This document shows positions 17,282 to 26,605 of a stretch of DNA of 64,000 bases, piece after piece (the first letter of the stretch is position 1; each line of letters begins with the position of its first letter). The notes beneath the pieces are model-generated. The model was not told the origin of the DNA. It saw only the letters and a list, made by a program, of their open reading frames with translations, and did not search any database. This DNA is from JAFGPL01 sp963781805. GTDB taxonomy: Bacteria; Bacteroidota; Bacteroidia; Bacteroidales; UBA10428. The DNA lies in assembly GCA_963781805.1 (NCBI GenBank), contig CAWAHF010000004.1, forward strand, positions 2,480,001 through 2,544,000, read 5' to 3'. The position numbers were made by a program, and so were the translations under genes.

Positions 17282-20200
17282 TTAGGGTCTAATATTTGGT
17301 TGCTTGTTTGCATCTACTAAAGTGTCAAAAATAAATTCCTTGTATCTCCTTTGAAAATCTTTGTCTGTCGTAAATTTCTTAAATATCTCTGTTTGGCTGA
17401 ATAAATATTGTTGCATTAATTCCTCCAGTTTTTTGTCTGATGAAATCTTCGCATTTTGTTTGTCGGAATACTTTACGGCATCCATAATATCCTTATTTGC
17501 TTTCATTTCGTCTGGCAACTGTTTAGTAAGAATTTGTCTTACTTTGTCTTTGTCTGACCAGTCAATATCACCAAATCGTTGATTAAAAGCACTTAATATA
17601 TTTTCAAGTGTATCTAATTCAGGGTCTTGTGTGCCTCCTCTCACATCAACAGGAATTGGGGCAACTTCGCCTGGTTCGGGGTCTAAAGCAATATCGAGTG
17701 TAGTTTCTTTCGATGGACGGTAACTATCCATGTCGATGCTTTCCAAAATGCCTTCGGCTAAATCGTCGGTTTGCTCAATGTATAACTTGGGTACGAGATA
17801 TTTTAAGTACCAAAACAGTTTTTCCCAATCCTGATTATTGAAATCCAGTATTTTAGCCAAATAGCTATAAACCCTCAAAAATGATTTTGCTTTTGCCTTG
17901 AAATCAATTTGCTGGTCTTTGGTCAAATCATTTTTAAATATTTCTACCGACCTGTCAATTATTGGGTCAAGCTTTGTACGGTCTTCACCTTCAATGTATT
18001 TTTCAAAGAAATCATCTATTTGGTAAGAGCTGTAAACCTCGAAAACTTCCATCGAATCAACCAAATCGTTGAGTTTGTTCGGGTTAGTTTCTTCGCTTAA
18101 TATGGTTGCGGTGTAATACGGTTTAAAAGCCTCTTGTATTTCTTCAGTTTCATTGAAAAAGTCTAAAACAAAGGTGTCTTTTTTGTGCGGTTTTTTCGCA
18201 CGGTTCAAACGTGAAAGCGTTTGAACAGCTTGGACTCCTGCCAGTTTCTTGTCAACATACATGGTATGCAACAAGGGTTCATCAAAACCAGTTTGATATT
18301 TTTCGGCAACAATCAAAAAGCGATATTCAATTTTCTTAAAATTCTTAGGAATATCGGTTTTAAAGGTTTTGAAGTTGTTCATGGCAACTTCGTTGTATTC
18401 AATTCCCTGATAATTCTTTGTTCCCGAAAAGGCTACAATTGCCTTGTATGGCGATTTTATTTCTTTCAAATAAGTGTCAAAAGCCTGTTTGTATTTAATA
18501 GCACATTCAATGCTTTTAGTTACCACCATTGCCTTTGCTTCTCCGTTTATCAAATGGCGTACATCACGGTGATAATGGTCAATCATTATTTTTGCCTTTT
18601 CGGCAATGGCAAATTCATGTCCTTCCACATAAGCACGAAGTCTTTTTTGTGCCTGTTTGGTGTCAAATTCAGGATTGTCTTCAACGGCTTTTATCAGTTT
18701 ATAAAAACTGTTGTAAGTGGTGTAATTCTTTAAAACATCCAAAATAAATTCTTCTTCAATGGCTTGTTTCATGCTGTACACATGAAAAGCATAGAATTTG
18801 TGTTTTACTTCTCCGTTTTCATCGGTGTAAGTTTCTGCCGATTTTACGCCAAATGTTTCGAGTGTTTTGTTTTTTGGCGTTGCCGTAAACGCAAAGTATG
18901 AGCCGTTTGTAATCATTTTACGGCTTTCAATCAGTTCATTTATTTTATCCTCTAAGGTAAGTTCTTCCTGTTCTTCGTTCTCGCTGTGCTTATCGGCTAA
19001 AACGGCATTCATTTTCGATGAAGTTTGCCCGCTTTGTCCGCTGTGTGCTTCGTCAATGATAATTCCGAATTTCATGGCGGGCATGTCGGTCATTTCATCC
19101 AACAGGAACGGAAAGGTTTGAACCGTGCAAACAATCACTTTCTTGCGATTGGAAAGGGCTTCTTTCAATTTGCTCGTTTTACTGCCTCCCACATTGGTAA
19201 TATGCTCAACAATGCCACGCATGGGGGAAAACTGCTTAATATCTTCGCTCAACTGTTTGTCAAGCACAATTCGGTCGGTAATTACAATAACCGAATCGAA
19301 CAAATTGTTTACGCCTGAGGAGTCGAATAAACCGTGTAATTGATGGGCAAGCCAAGCAATGGATTTCGATTTGCCCGAACCTGCCGAATGTTGAATTAAA
19401 TATTTGTTTCCTACACCGTTACCTTTTGCATGTGTAAGAATTTGCCGAACGGCTGTAAGCTGATGATAACGAGGAAAAATCATAAACCGTTTTACTTTTT
19501 TGGTTTCCTCGTCTGTTTCTTCGGTTACCTGTGCAAATTTGTCGATAATGTTGGCTAAGGAATGTTTGGTTAAAATTTCTTCCCAAAAATAATGGGTTTT
19601 TAACCCGTTGGGATTTATTGGGTTACCTGCTCCAAACGGGGCAATTGGCTTGCCATCGTTCAATCCTTTGTTGAACGGCAAAAAGAATGTTTTTTTACCG
19701 TTTAACTGCGTGGTCATAAAAACCAGTTCGGTATCGGCTGCAAAATGCACCATGCAACGGGCAAAGCTGAATATTTTTTCTTTTGGGTCGCGGTCGTTTT
19801 GGTATTGGCGAATGCCGTTGTGAACGGTTTGTCCGCTCAGCGGGTTTTTAAGTTCGCATGTAATTATGGGCAAGCCGTTTAAAAAGATGGTTAAATCCAA
19901 GCGGTTGGCATTGTCGGTGCTGTAAACCAACTCTTGTGTAACCGAAAATATATTGGCTTGGTATTTTGTAAGGTCTTTGGTGTTGTAGTTTGACGATGGC
20001 TGACGGTAAAACAACTCCACCGTTTTATCGAAATGCTTTACACCTTTACGAAAAACCTCGATAATACCCAGTTTTTGAATTTTTTCATCTAAACGCACCA
20101 GAAAAGGGCGTTCGCCCTTGCGTTGAATCATTTCGTAGGCTTCGGGCTGGGTTTCTTTAATAAACTCCCAAAGTTGCTTGGGGTTAATGCAAAACTCCTT

Positions 20201-20305
20201 GTCGAAATCGTTCGATACACTTTCGCGGAACTTGTTTTGCTCTACAAGTTCTTTCACAATGCATTTTTGAAATCCTTTTTCTGATGTATCGGTGAATGTA
20301 TTCAT
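17282..20305 (-). CDS. hsdR: Type I restriction endonuclease subunit R
   Basis: A 1007-residue subunit that translocates and cleaves unmethylated DNA. The N-terminal nuclease domain shows the PD-(D/E)xK residues (Asp137; Glu151-x-Lys153 in TCELKNP). The SF2 motor has Walker A HSAGSGKS (307-314) and DEAH at 418-421, and a helicase C-terminal lobe with GFDEPLLHTMYVDK and SRLNRAKKPHKKD. The C-terminal assembly region is intact. It lies 10 bp after hsdS and 5 bp before the SIR2 gene. No frameshift was seen. Confidence 0.96.
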   Translation of the reverse strand: MNTFTDTSEKGFQKCIVKELVEQNKFRESVSNDFDKEFCINPKQLWEFIKETQPEAYEMIQRKGERPFLVRLDEKIQKLGIIEVFRKGVKHFDKTVELFYRQPSSNYNTKDLTKYQANIFSVTQELVYSTDNANRLDLTIFLNGLPIITCELKNPLSGQTVHNGIRQYQNDRDPKEKIFSFARCMVHFAADTELVFMTTQLNGKKTFFLPFNKGLNDGKPIAPFGAGNPINPNGLKTHYFWEEILTKHSLANIIDKFAQVTEETDEETKKVKRFMIFPRYHQLTAVRQILTHAKGNGVGNKYLIQHSAGSGKSKSIAWLAHQLHGLFDSSGVNNLFDSVIVITDRIVLDKQLSEDIKQFSPMRGIVEHITNVGGSKTSKLKEALSNRKKVIVCTVQTFPFLLDEMTDMPAMKFGIIIDEAHSGQSGQTSSKMNAVLADKHSENEEQEELTLEDKINELIESRKMITNGSYFAFTATPKNKTLETFGVKSAETYTDENGEVKHKFYAFHVYSMKQAIEEEFILDVLKNYTTYNSFYKLIKAVEDNPEFDTKQAQKRLRAYVEGHEFAIAEKAKIMIDHYHRDVRHLINGEAKAMVVTKSIECAIKYKQAFDTYLKEIKSPYKAIVAFSGTKNYQGIEYNEVAMNNFKTFKTDIPKNFKKIEYRFLIVAEKYQTGFDEPLLHTMYVDKKLAGVQAVQTLSRLNRAKKPHKKDTFVLDFFNETEEIQEAFKPYYTATILSEETNPNKLNDLVDSMEVFEVYSSYQIDDFFEKYIEGEDRTKLDPIIDRSVEIFKNDLTKDQQIDFKAKAKSFLRVYSYLAKILDFNNQDWEKLFWYLKYLVPKLYIEQTDDLAEGILESIDMDSYRPSKETTLDIALDPEPGEVAPIPVDVRGGTQDPELDTLENILSAFNQRFGDIDWSDKDKVRQILTKQLPDEMKANKDIMDAVKYSDKQNAKISSDKKLEELMQQYLFSQTEIFKKFTTDKDFQRRYKEFIFDTLVDANKQPNIRP

Positions 20306-20315
20306 AAACTAAACC

Positions 20316-21704
20316 TTAATGTTTGGAATGATAAATGCCGTTTGCTTCTGCCACCATTCCCAATTCTATATTTTGCTCCAAATCGGCATTTGCTTTTTCA
20401 GGTACTTTTAACTGCCCCGTTACAATTTGGGTTATTAAGCTTTCCCGGTATTCTCTAGCTTTTTCGATTTCAGATTGTGCTTTAAAAATGGCATTATCAA
20501 TTTTTAAGCATTCATTTTTGATATATGATGCAATTTGTTTCTGCTCTTCAATATTTGGTGGAAAGGGCATATAAATATTTCGAAGCAATGAGCCATAGGT
20601 ATGTATTATTATTTCCCCTTTTGCTGAAAGATATCTTTGATATTTTGCCAAATTGCTATTCTGTGAATAACTTAAAAAAAGACCATCAACATGTTTTTGT
20701 TTAAATATTATAACATCACCACCAGCAAATGTTTCCAAGTCACTATTGAAAAGCACGCATTTGCCAATATCTTCTTTAGTTTCGCCAGAACCAGTAAATA
20801 ATAAATCCCCTTTATTTAGTCTTATTGATTTTGCTGCTGTTTTTTTTGAAACTTTATTTATTACAGTTGTAACCTCTATGTTGTACTTTGTATAAATATC
20901 ACCATAAAGAATTGCTGAAACATCATCGTCAGAAACGAATAAAGTAGTTAATTCTTCTCTTGATATATTTCCACCTTTATAAAACCTACCCAAAGTACCT
21001 AACCTTTTAATTTCCCAATGTTCAGGGATATGTCCTAAATCGGTTTCTTTAAACTTAATACTCTTATCAATCCCTTGAATAACCGATTTATTTATTATAG
21101 ATTGCTTTTCCTCCTCCAACAACTCAACCAATCGCTCTTTTTTAGCAATAAACTCCTGAATTTGTTGTGTTTTGTGGTCGAGGTAGGCAACAATGGCGTT
21201 TTGGGTTTCGAGTGGTGGTACAATGCTGTACATGCGTTTGAAATCGACATAACGCAATGGAATTTGTCCATCGGCAATACCATAAGCAAAACGCTCCACA
21301 TAGTTTTTATAAAATCCTGTGCGAAAAAGGTAATAAAAGAACCGAGGATTAATTTCTATTCCTCTTTTCGGTGTTAGAACTGTACAGGCTGGACTTACAA
21401 TGCCTTTATAAATACTGTATCCAGAAGCCCCTTGTCGAAACCGCATACTGTAAACCAAATCGCCAGGATATAACAGCAAATATTTTGATTTATCGAGTGT
21501 TGAAGAATCCTTTTTTTCTAATTCTGATTGTTTAATTACACCTCGCCCAATGGTAACAGAGAGTAATTCTTCATTTTCATGTCCTCGTTCAATCCGTTCC
21601 CGAAAAATGGCAATATTAGGCAACAGTTTCCAGTCATCGGGCAATTGCGAAACATAGTCGTATTGAACGGGGTAATATGTTGTGTATGGTTTAAGTTTAC
21701 TCAT
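20316..21704 (-). CDS. hsdS: Type I restriction-modification specificity subunit S
   Basis: Recognises the target sequence for HsdM and HsdR. The start at 21704 (MSKLKPYTTY) is chosen because it overlaps the stop of the upstream gene in ATGAGTAA; an upstream in-frame start at 21755 lies inside that gene. The 462 residues hold two target-recognition domains, each followed by a conserved spacer helix: VPPLETQNAIVAYLDHKT in the middle and EEQKQIASYIKNE near the end, then coiled segments. Two different half-sites, hence a bipartite target, are expected. Confidence 0.93.
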   Translation of the reverse strand: MSKLKPYTTYYPVQYDYVSQLPDDWKLLPNIAIFRERIERGHENEELLSVTIGRGVIKQSELEKKDSSTLDKSKYLLLYPGDLVYSMRFRQGASGYSIYKGIVSPACTVLTPKRGIEINPRFFYYLFRTGFYKNYVERFAYGIADGQIPLRYVDFKRMYSIVPPLETQNAIVAYLDHKTQQIQEFIAKKERLVELLEEEKQSIINKSVIQGIDKSIKFKETDLGHIPEHWEIKRLGTLGRFYKGGNISREELTTLFVSDDDVSAILYGDIYTKYNIEVTTVINKVSKKTAAKSIRLNKGDLLFTGSGETKEDIGKCVLFNSDLETFAGGDVIIFKQKHVDGLFLSYSQNSNLAKYQRYLSAKGEIIIHTYGSLLRNIYMPFPPNIEEQKQIASYIKNECLKIDNAIFKAQSEIEKAREYRESLITQIVTGQLKVPEKANADLEQNIELGMVAEANGIYHSKH

Positions 21705-22806
21705 GTGTTTCTTCGGCTGATAAATTAACAGGTAGAATAAATTCGCGCCCAACACTATAATGAATGAGTTTTAGAAATTGAAGCCTACCAATAATCATGG
21801 CCGGATGTGTATAAAATTCATGGGCATAGCCAACAATATCATCTGCTGTAATTGAATGTGGGTGTTCGCGAAGTAATTTTTCTTCCTGTTCTTTTGAAAA
21901 AGTATGCTTTACCGCAAAATCGTGTGCTTCCTGTTCTTTTTCGGGGTCGGCAGCGGCAAAATCAACATTTTCGAGCGAAATGTATTTTTTGCCGTGTAAA
22001 ATAATATGCCCTAACTCGTGAAAAAAAGTAAACCAAAAACGGTCGTTTTGCCCGTAACGAGCGGTAAGCTGTATTAACGGGTTTTCTTTTATCCACCGTG
22101 TAGAGCCACTAAGCGGTACTTTGGGAAGCTTGGGGGTAAACAACAATATTACACCCGTCTCAAAACACAATTGCTGCAACTGTTCAAAAAAATTAACGGG
22201 TTGCTCTACCATTAATTTACGCATGGCAGGTATATTACCTTTCAATTTTTTACTATCAAAAACAGGGACTGCAATTTTTTTTGCTTGCAATTCACCTTGT
22301 CGCAACCATGCTGAAATGGCATGAGGTTCGTGCGTGTGTTTAAGCGAAGTATAAGCGGCAACTTTGAGTTCCGATTCCATGTACAATTTTTCCCATGCAC
22401 TGTGCGAAGCCACACCAAAGTAACTTAACAGATTAATGGTTTTTTCCTGGATATTTCGCGTAGGCGTAACCCAATTTTGTTTAGCCATTTCGGCATACGG
22501 AAATTCTTTTGCCCAATTTTCAGCTTCGGCAATTGATTCTGCATGTCTTTTACGGGCAATAAATTCATTATATCGGGCTTGTTTATTAATCCAAAAATCA
22601 GCAGGTATTTTCGTCACATTTTCAAAAAGCACAGCCATTTCAGGAGTCAATGAACTTTCTTCGTTTAAAACGGCAATTATAGTTTTTTCAGGCTTACCGG
22701 TTCGTAAAGCAAACTCCTTAATTCCCATGCCCATTTCTTCTAATTTCTCTCGAAGTGTTTCTGCAGGATGGAAAACAATTGTTGGAATGTATTGATTGGT
22801 TGCCAT
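21697..22806 (-). CDS. HTH and ImmA/IrrE metallopeptidase-domain protein (HigA-like antitoxin)
   Basis: A 369-residue two-domain protein. A HigA-type XRE domain (about residues 12-75, GIKEFALRTGKPEKTI) is followed by an ImmA/IrrE-type zinc-peptidase domain with FHELGHIILHG (HExxH) near residue 265. It lies 4 bp after the RelE-like gene and overlaps hsdS by 8 bp, so it is an internal part of the RM operon. The pairing with a RelE-like gene suggests a toxin-antitoxin module. Alternatively it may be a sensor peptidase that derepresses the operon by cleaving itself or a partner. Confidence 0.85.
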   Translation of the reverse strand: MATNQYIPTIVFHPAETLREKLEEMGMGIKEFALRTGKPEKTIIAVLNEESSLTPEMAVLFENVTKIPADFWINKQARYNEFIARKRHAESIAEAENWAKEFPYAEMAKQNWVTPTRNIQEKTINLLSYFGVASHSAWEKLYMESELKVAAYTSLKHTHEPHAISAWLRQGELQAKKIAVPVFDSKKLKGNIPAMRKLMVEQPVNFFEQLQQLCFETGVILLFTPKLPKVPLSGSTRWIKENPLIQLTARYGQNDRFWFTFFHELGHIILHGKKYISLENVDFAAADPEKEQEAHDFAVKHTFSKEQEEKLLREHPHSITADDIVGYAHEFYTHPAMIIGRLQFLKLIHYSVGREFILPVNLSAEETHE

Positions 22807-22810
22807 GGTT

Positions 22811-23161
22811 TTATCTTTTGTTTTTTTTGTCGTGATAGTCAGTTATTTCAATTACAGTAAGTTCTACAAGTTGAGCTAAATTTATTTGTTCTTCTGTTTG
22901 AGCAAGTTCATCAGGTATTATTGGTTTATAAACTAACCTTGACGGCTGCTCCAAGCTACATGCCCATTGACCGCTTCTATTTTCGGTTAGTGGGTGGTGA
23001 TGACCTGGTAAATCAAATAAAACCGAAAAATTTTTTGCATCGTACAAGTCGTTAAGTCTTTTATGCAGAAGTTTAGCCTGATTGTTACCCAGTTTGCGTT
23101 GTGCCAAGCTAAAATCATTCGCATATTTTTCTAATTTTCTATCTGCAAAGATAATATCCAT
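22811..23161 (-). CDS. RelE/HigB-like toxin inside the RM operon
   Basis: A 116-residue basic protein with a RelE/ParE-like plan: a helical pair (KLGNNQAKLLHKRLNDLYDA), then FSVLFDLPGHHHPL, SGQWACSLEQPSRLVYKP and a final strand VIEITDYHDKK. The last part matches RelE-family toxins that end in a catalytic or RNA-binding Tyr-His. It is 4 bp upstream of the HTH-ImmA/IrrE gene and 48 bp downstream of hsdM. The assignment as an active toxin is an inference from fold pattern and pairing. Confidence 0.75.
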   Translation of the reverse strand: MDIIFADRKLEKYANDFSLAQRKLGNNQAKLLHKRLNDLYDAKNFSVLFDLPGHHHPLTENRSGQWACSLEQPSRLVYKPIIPDELAQTEEQINLAQLVELTVIEITDYHDKKNKR

Positions 23162-23209
23162 TTTTGTAAAATCATAATTTAACTTACACTTTCTGTTAAT
23201 TAAAATAAT

Positions 23210-25399
23210 TTATTCGGCAATTATTTCATTTAAAATACCATCGGTTTCCTTTTCGAGTTGCAGGATTTCGGCTGTAATTTCTTCAATACTGCGGGGTGGT
23301 ACATAATTGTAAAAATATCGGGTAAACGAAATTTCGTAGCCTTTTACCGTTTTGCTGTGGTCAATCCACGCATCGGGAACGTGCTGTAATACTTCACTTT
23401 CAAAATAGGTTTGTATTTCTTCGTCTAATGGCACATTTTCGGTATCACGTAAATCGCTGTCGGGTTCGTAAAGTATAGTTCCGTCTTTTTCGGTTTTCTT
23501 AATAACTGGTTCGGCATCTTCGTTTTTCCAAGTAATTGCGTTCAAAATTGCTTTTTGTGCCTTATTGTCAAGTTTTAGTTTTTGGTTTTTAATGGTGTCG
23601 GCAAATAAAACCGAGAATGTATTAAAATCGTCGTGTTGTTCTGTGCCAATGGCATTCATCAGCTTGGCAGCTTCGTTTAAATTGTCTAATAGTGCTTTCC
23701 AAAAATCCTGACTGAGCAGATTCTTTTTGTCGCCTGCTTTCAGCTTAATATCGTGTTTTGCAAGATGTTTTTCAATTTCGGGTTTCAAGTCTTTTAATTT
23801 AGTGTAAACATCATCGCCAAATTTTTCATACGTCCAGGTCATTTCATCAGCTATGTTTTTATCGAAACGTAAAGTTTCAACAGCTTCATTGGTAAACTTA
23901 GCTGATAAACGAAGCGGTCGTTCAACCGTTATTTTGTTGTAACCAAAGTACTCGTTCGGAAATATTTTAGAAATGTCAGAATCTGTACAATCAAGGTAAA
24001 GTTGTGTAATCTGGTCGATGTGTTCGGCTGTCATTTCGCAGTTTTTGTCGCCCAAGTTTTTACGAAGCTTTACATACAATTCAAGTGCGTTAATTAGCTG
24101 AACTTTTCCTTTTCGGTTGGCTGGTTTACGGTTGTTTACAATCCACACATAAGTTGGAATACCAGTATTGTAAAAGATATTTTTTGGTAAAGCAATGATA
24201 CAGTCCAGCAAGTCGTTTTCAATAATATGTTTACGGATTTCGCTTTCGCCACCGCCAGCATCGCCCGTAAACAAAGCCGAACCATTGTGAACGGTTGCAA
24301 TACGGCTACCCAAATCGGTATTGTGTTTCATTTTGCTCACCATGTTCATCAGGAACAATAGCTGTCCGTCAGAAATAGTTGGCAAACCAACCTGAAAACG
24401 AGGGTCTTTAATGTTTTCGCTATTTTCTCCGCTTCCTTTTTTGCCACGATTATCCACAATAGCGTTTTCGTCCAACTTCCAAGTTTTCCCATAAGGCGGA
24501 TTTGAAAGCATGAAATCGAAATGCAAACTCGGGAAACCATCTTTTGAAAGCGTTGAACCAAAAGCAATATTTTCAGGTTTATCGCCTTTTATGAGCATAT
24601 CGGAAGTACAAATAGCGTAGGTTTCGGGGTTTACTTCTTGTCCGTAAAGATTAAAACCACCTTTTCGACCTGTTACTTCCTCAGCAAAGTTTTCTGCCTC
24701 GGTAAGCATTCCTCCGCTACCACAAGCAGGGTCGTAAATCAAATAAGTACCTTTTTTAATCTGGTCTTTTACGGGGAGGAACAAAATATGAGTCATCAGT
24801 TTAATGATTTCTCTTGGCGTAAAGTGTTCCCCAGCTTCTTCATTGTTTTCTTCGTTGAATTTTCGAATAAGTTCCTCAAAAACATAGCCCATTCCCAAAT
24901 TGGTCAAAGGTGGCATTTTCTCACCTTTTCCGTTTAATGCCTCATTCGGGCTAAGGTTGATTTCTTTTGATGCGAGTTTTTCAATAAGCAAATAGGTTAT
25001 TTCACTTTCTTTCATTGTTTCAAGCTGATTTCTCAGTTTGAATTTGCTGATGATTTCCTGAACATTTGGGCTGTATCCGTCCAGATAAACTTCAAGGTTG
25101 CTGTCTATATTGTCAGAATCGTTTAACAGGCTTTCAAAAGTGAATTTAGAAGTATTCCAAAAGGGATAATTTGTAACTGCTTTCAATGCTGAACGGTCGT
25201 CGATGTTCTCTTTTTCCATAAACTCAACTGCTTCAAGCACCTTTTCTTTTGTCGGTACAAGTAGCGCATCCAATCGTCTCAAAACTGTAAAAGGTAAAAT
25301 AATATCACGGTATTTCCCTCGAACAAAAACATCTCTCAAAACATCATCAGCAATTCCCCAAATGAAACTAACTATCTGATTGTGAACTTTATTATCCAT
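23210..25399 (-). CDS. hsdM: Type I restriction-modification methyltransferase subunit M
   Basis: An adenine-N6 methyltransferase. An N-terminal HsdM_N helical domain (residues 8-160) precedes the SAM motif DPACGSGGM (223-231) and the catalytic NPPY (300-303). With 729 residues it is some 200 longer than the classic enzyme; the extra C-terminal part is lysine-rich and helical, as in the group of HsdM proteins that carry an extended tail. It is the first gene of the operon hsdM, relE-like, HTH-ImmA, hsdS, hsdR, sir2. The promoter must lie in the 300 bp upstream, beside a folded repeat. Confidence 0.95.
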   Translation of the reverse strand: MDNKVHNQIVSFIWGIADDVLRDVFVRGKYRDIILPFTVLRRLDALLVPTKEKVLEAVEFMEKENIDDRSALKAVTNYPFWNTSKFTFESLLNDSDNIDSNLEVYLDGYSPNVQEIISKFKLRNQLETMKESEITYLLIEKLASKEINLSPNEALNGKGEKMPPLTNLGMGYVFEELIRKFNEENNEEAGEHFTPREIIKLMTHILFLPVKDQIKKGTYLIYDPACGSGGMLTEAENFAEEVTGRKGGFNLYGQEVNPETYAICTSDMLIKGDKPENIAFGSTLSKDGFPSLHFDFMLSNPPYGKTWKLDENAIVDNRGKKGSGENSENIKDPRFQVGLPTISDGQLLFLMNMVSKMKHNTDLGSRIATVHNGSALFTGDAGGGESEIRKHIIENDLLDCIIALPKNIFYNTGIPTYVWIVNNRKPANRKGKVQLINALELYVKLRKNLGDKNCEMTAEHIDQITQLYLDCTDSDISKIFPNEYFGYNKITVERPLRLSAKFTNEAVETLRFDKNIADEMTWTYEKFGDDVYTKLKDLKPEIEKHLAKHDIKLKAGDKKNLLSQDFWKALLDNLNEAAKLMNAIGTEQHDDFNTFSVLFADTIKNQKLKLDNKAQKAILNAITWKNEDAEPVIKKTEKDGTILYEPDSDLRDTENVPLDEEIQTYFESEVLQHVPDAWIDHSKTVKGYEISFTRYFYNYVPPRSIEEITAEILQLEKETDGILNEIIAE

Positions 25400-25466
25400 T
25401 TATTTTAATTTCTTACTTATTAAAAAATACAAAAACCTAAAAGTACAGAAAACCTATCCATTAGCA

Positions 25467-25560
25467 GCGAGCGAAGGCAAAAAAACAACTCTTTTGGCAA
25501 CAGAAGCGTCAGCTTGTGTGTTGGGGTTGCCAAATGTGTTGTTTGTGGGTTGGCTTCCTA
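25467..25560. repeat. Folded repeat, class II, copy d
   Basis: The left arm AACAACTCTTTTGGCAAC pairs with the complement of GTTGCCAAATGTGTTGTT. It is located just upstream of hsdM. The ORF that can be read through this stretch is a shadow. Confidence 0.5.
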
Positions 25561-25704
25561 AACTGTCCCGAAGGGCAGAAGCGGGTCGGCAAAAACTAAT
25601 TTTTTCTTGCAGTATCTTTCAATCAGTGCTCGTATTTTGTCAGTCCGTTTTTTCAATTTTTGAATTTATCTATCAATTTTCGGTTGTCTTTTTTAGCCTT
25701 GCCC

Positions 25705-26030
25705 CTAACATATCCATAAACACAATTACCTTCGGTGAGCTCCCTTTGGTTGGTTATGTTTATGGGCTTAATAACATATATATTTTCCACCCCGGAAACC
25801 CCGCCGTAACTATAAAATGAAAAAAATTAATATATCCGGTTAGCCGGCATTTTTCTGCAGGCATTGATTCGTTTGGTTAAAATCCTTCATTCTTAATTTT
25901 AAATTCTTAATTCTTAATTTGTAAAGAAACTGTGTCGCGCGAGAAATGCAGCACAAGATACAAATAATTTTATACAAAACATTACAAACCAGCAGGATAT
26001 TTAAATTTCTATGCTATAAATTTAAACCCG
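25705..26030 (+). repeat. Long direct repeat, right copy (island boundary)
   Basis: Counterpart of 9168-9459 in the same orientation. It begins with GCCCCTAAC and a hairpin (CCATAAACACAATTACC / GGTTATGTTTATGG) that contains about 30 bp absent from the left copy. The remaining 290 bp align with only scattered changes. Together with the left copy it marks the limits of the roughly 16.5-kb defence island. Confidence 0.8.
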
Positions 26031-26061
26031 TTAAAAGGGAGATATGAAAAAGGCTGTTCGG

Positions 26062-26214
26062 CTAAATATATTTTTCACCAATAGTTAATTCTTTTTCCCA
26101 AATGGCAAAATATTCCTCAGGGTAGTTCAGGTTTCTCTTTGCCGTATAAGCAATTTCTGTCAGCAAGGTTTGGTCAGATGCTGTTGCCGGTTCAATTTGC
26201 AGATAATCAATTAT
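26062..26214 (-). pseudogene. Truncated GNAT acetyltransferase fragment
   Basis: Reading the minus strand gives about 50 codons that match the N-terminus of the intact GNAT gene at 4927-5418 (for example IEPATASDQTLLTEIA against IEQAAASDSALLTEIA, and YPEEYFAIWEKELTI against YPGEYYIIWEKELTI). The start codon is ATA instead of ATG and the frame ends at a TAG after KYI, before the acetyl-CoA-binding region. It lies 25 bp after the Zn-ribbon gene, as the intact gene does in the other copy. Confidence 0.8.
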
Positions 26215-26239
26215 TTTAAACGGATCTGATCAATGAAAA

Positions 26240-26605
26240 TCAGTCTTTCCCGATATCCTTTTTCACTAACGCAAAAAAATCGTTATCTATCGCCAGATAG
26301 CCCTGTTCGTAGCAGAAGTAATAGACATTTCCGCTCTTGGTGGTATAGATATTGGTAAAATAATCAAAGCGGAATCCCAGCTTTGTCAAATGGCTTTTGT
26401 GTGCTTTCGATTTACCCGAGGGATTTAAATCGGTAAGAATCTTCCGGTTCTTTTTCAGAATGTTATTTACTTTTTTAATGTAGTTGTCGGAATAGGTCCG
26501 CCATTGATTGTTGTAAAAATTCCGGCAATAATCCGAGCAAAACTTCTTGTCTGTCCTGCCGGTTAACTTTTCTCCGCAATTTAAACATGTTCTTTCAGTG
26601 TCCAT
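26240..26605 (-). CDS. Small Zn-ribbon protein (DUF2116-like)
   Basis: A 121-residue protein with an N-terminal treble-clef/ribbon, CLNCGEKLTGRTDKKFCSDYC (four cysteines, residues 8-28), a basic middle part (KKVNNILKKNRK) and a conserved aromatic C-terminus (VYYFCYEQGYLAIDN). DUF2116-type ribbons may bind nucleic acid, but function is unknown. The last 26 residues recur in the small ORF at 5442-5636. It is upstream of, and close to, the GNAT fragment. It is divergent from ssb, with about 180 bp between them. Confidence 0.75.
   Translation of the reverse strand: MDTERTCLNCGEKLTGRTDKKFCSDYCRNFYNNQWRTYSDNYIKKVNNILKKNRKILTDLNPSGKSKAHKSHLTKLGFRFDYFTNIYTTKSGNVYYFCYEQGYLAIDNDFFALVKKDIGKD

Noticed and set aside
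17361..19823. Plus-strand ORFs of 63-170 codons across hsdR.
   Set aside because: All are shadows of the long minus-strand hsdR frame, which has complete motor and nuclease motifs.
25494..25820. 108-codon plus-strand ORF upstream of hsdM.
   Set aside because: It runs across class II copy d and into the long direct repeat; it reflects repeat sequence, not a gene.
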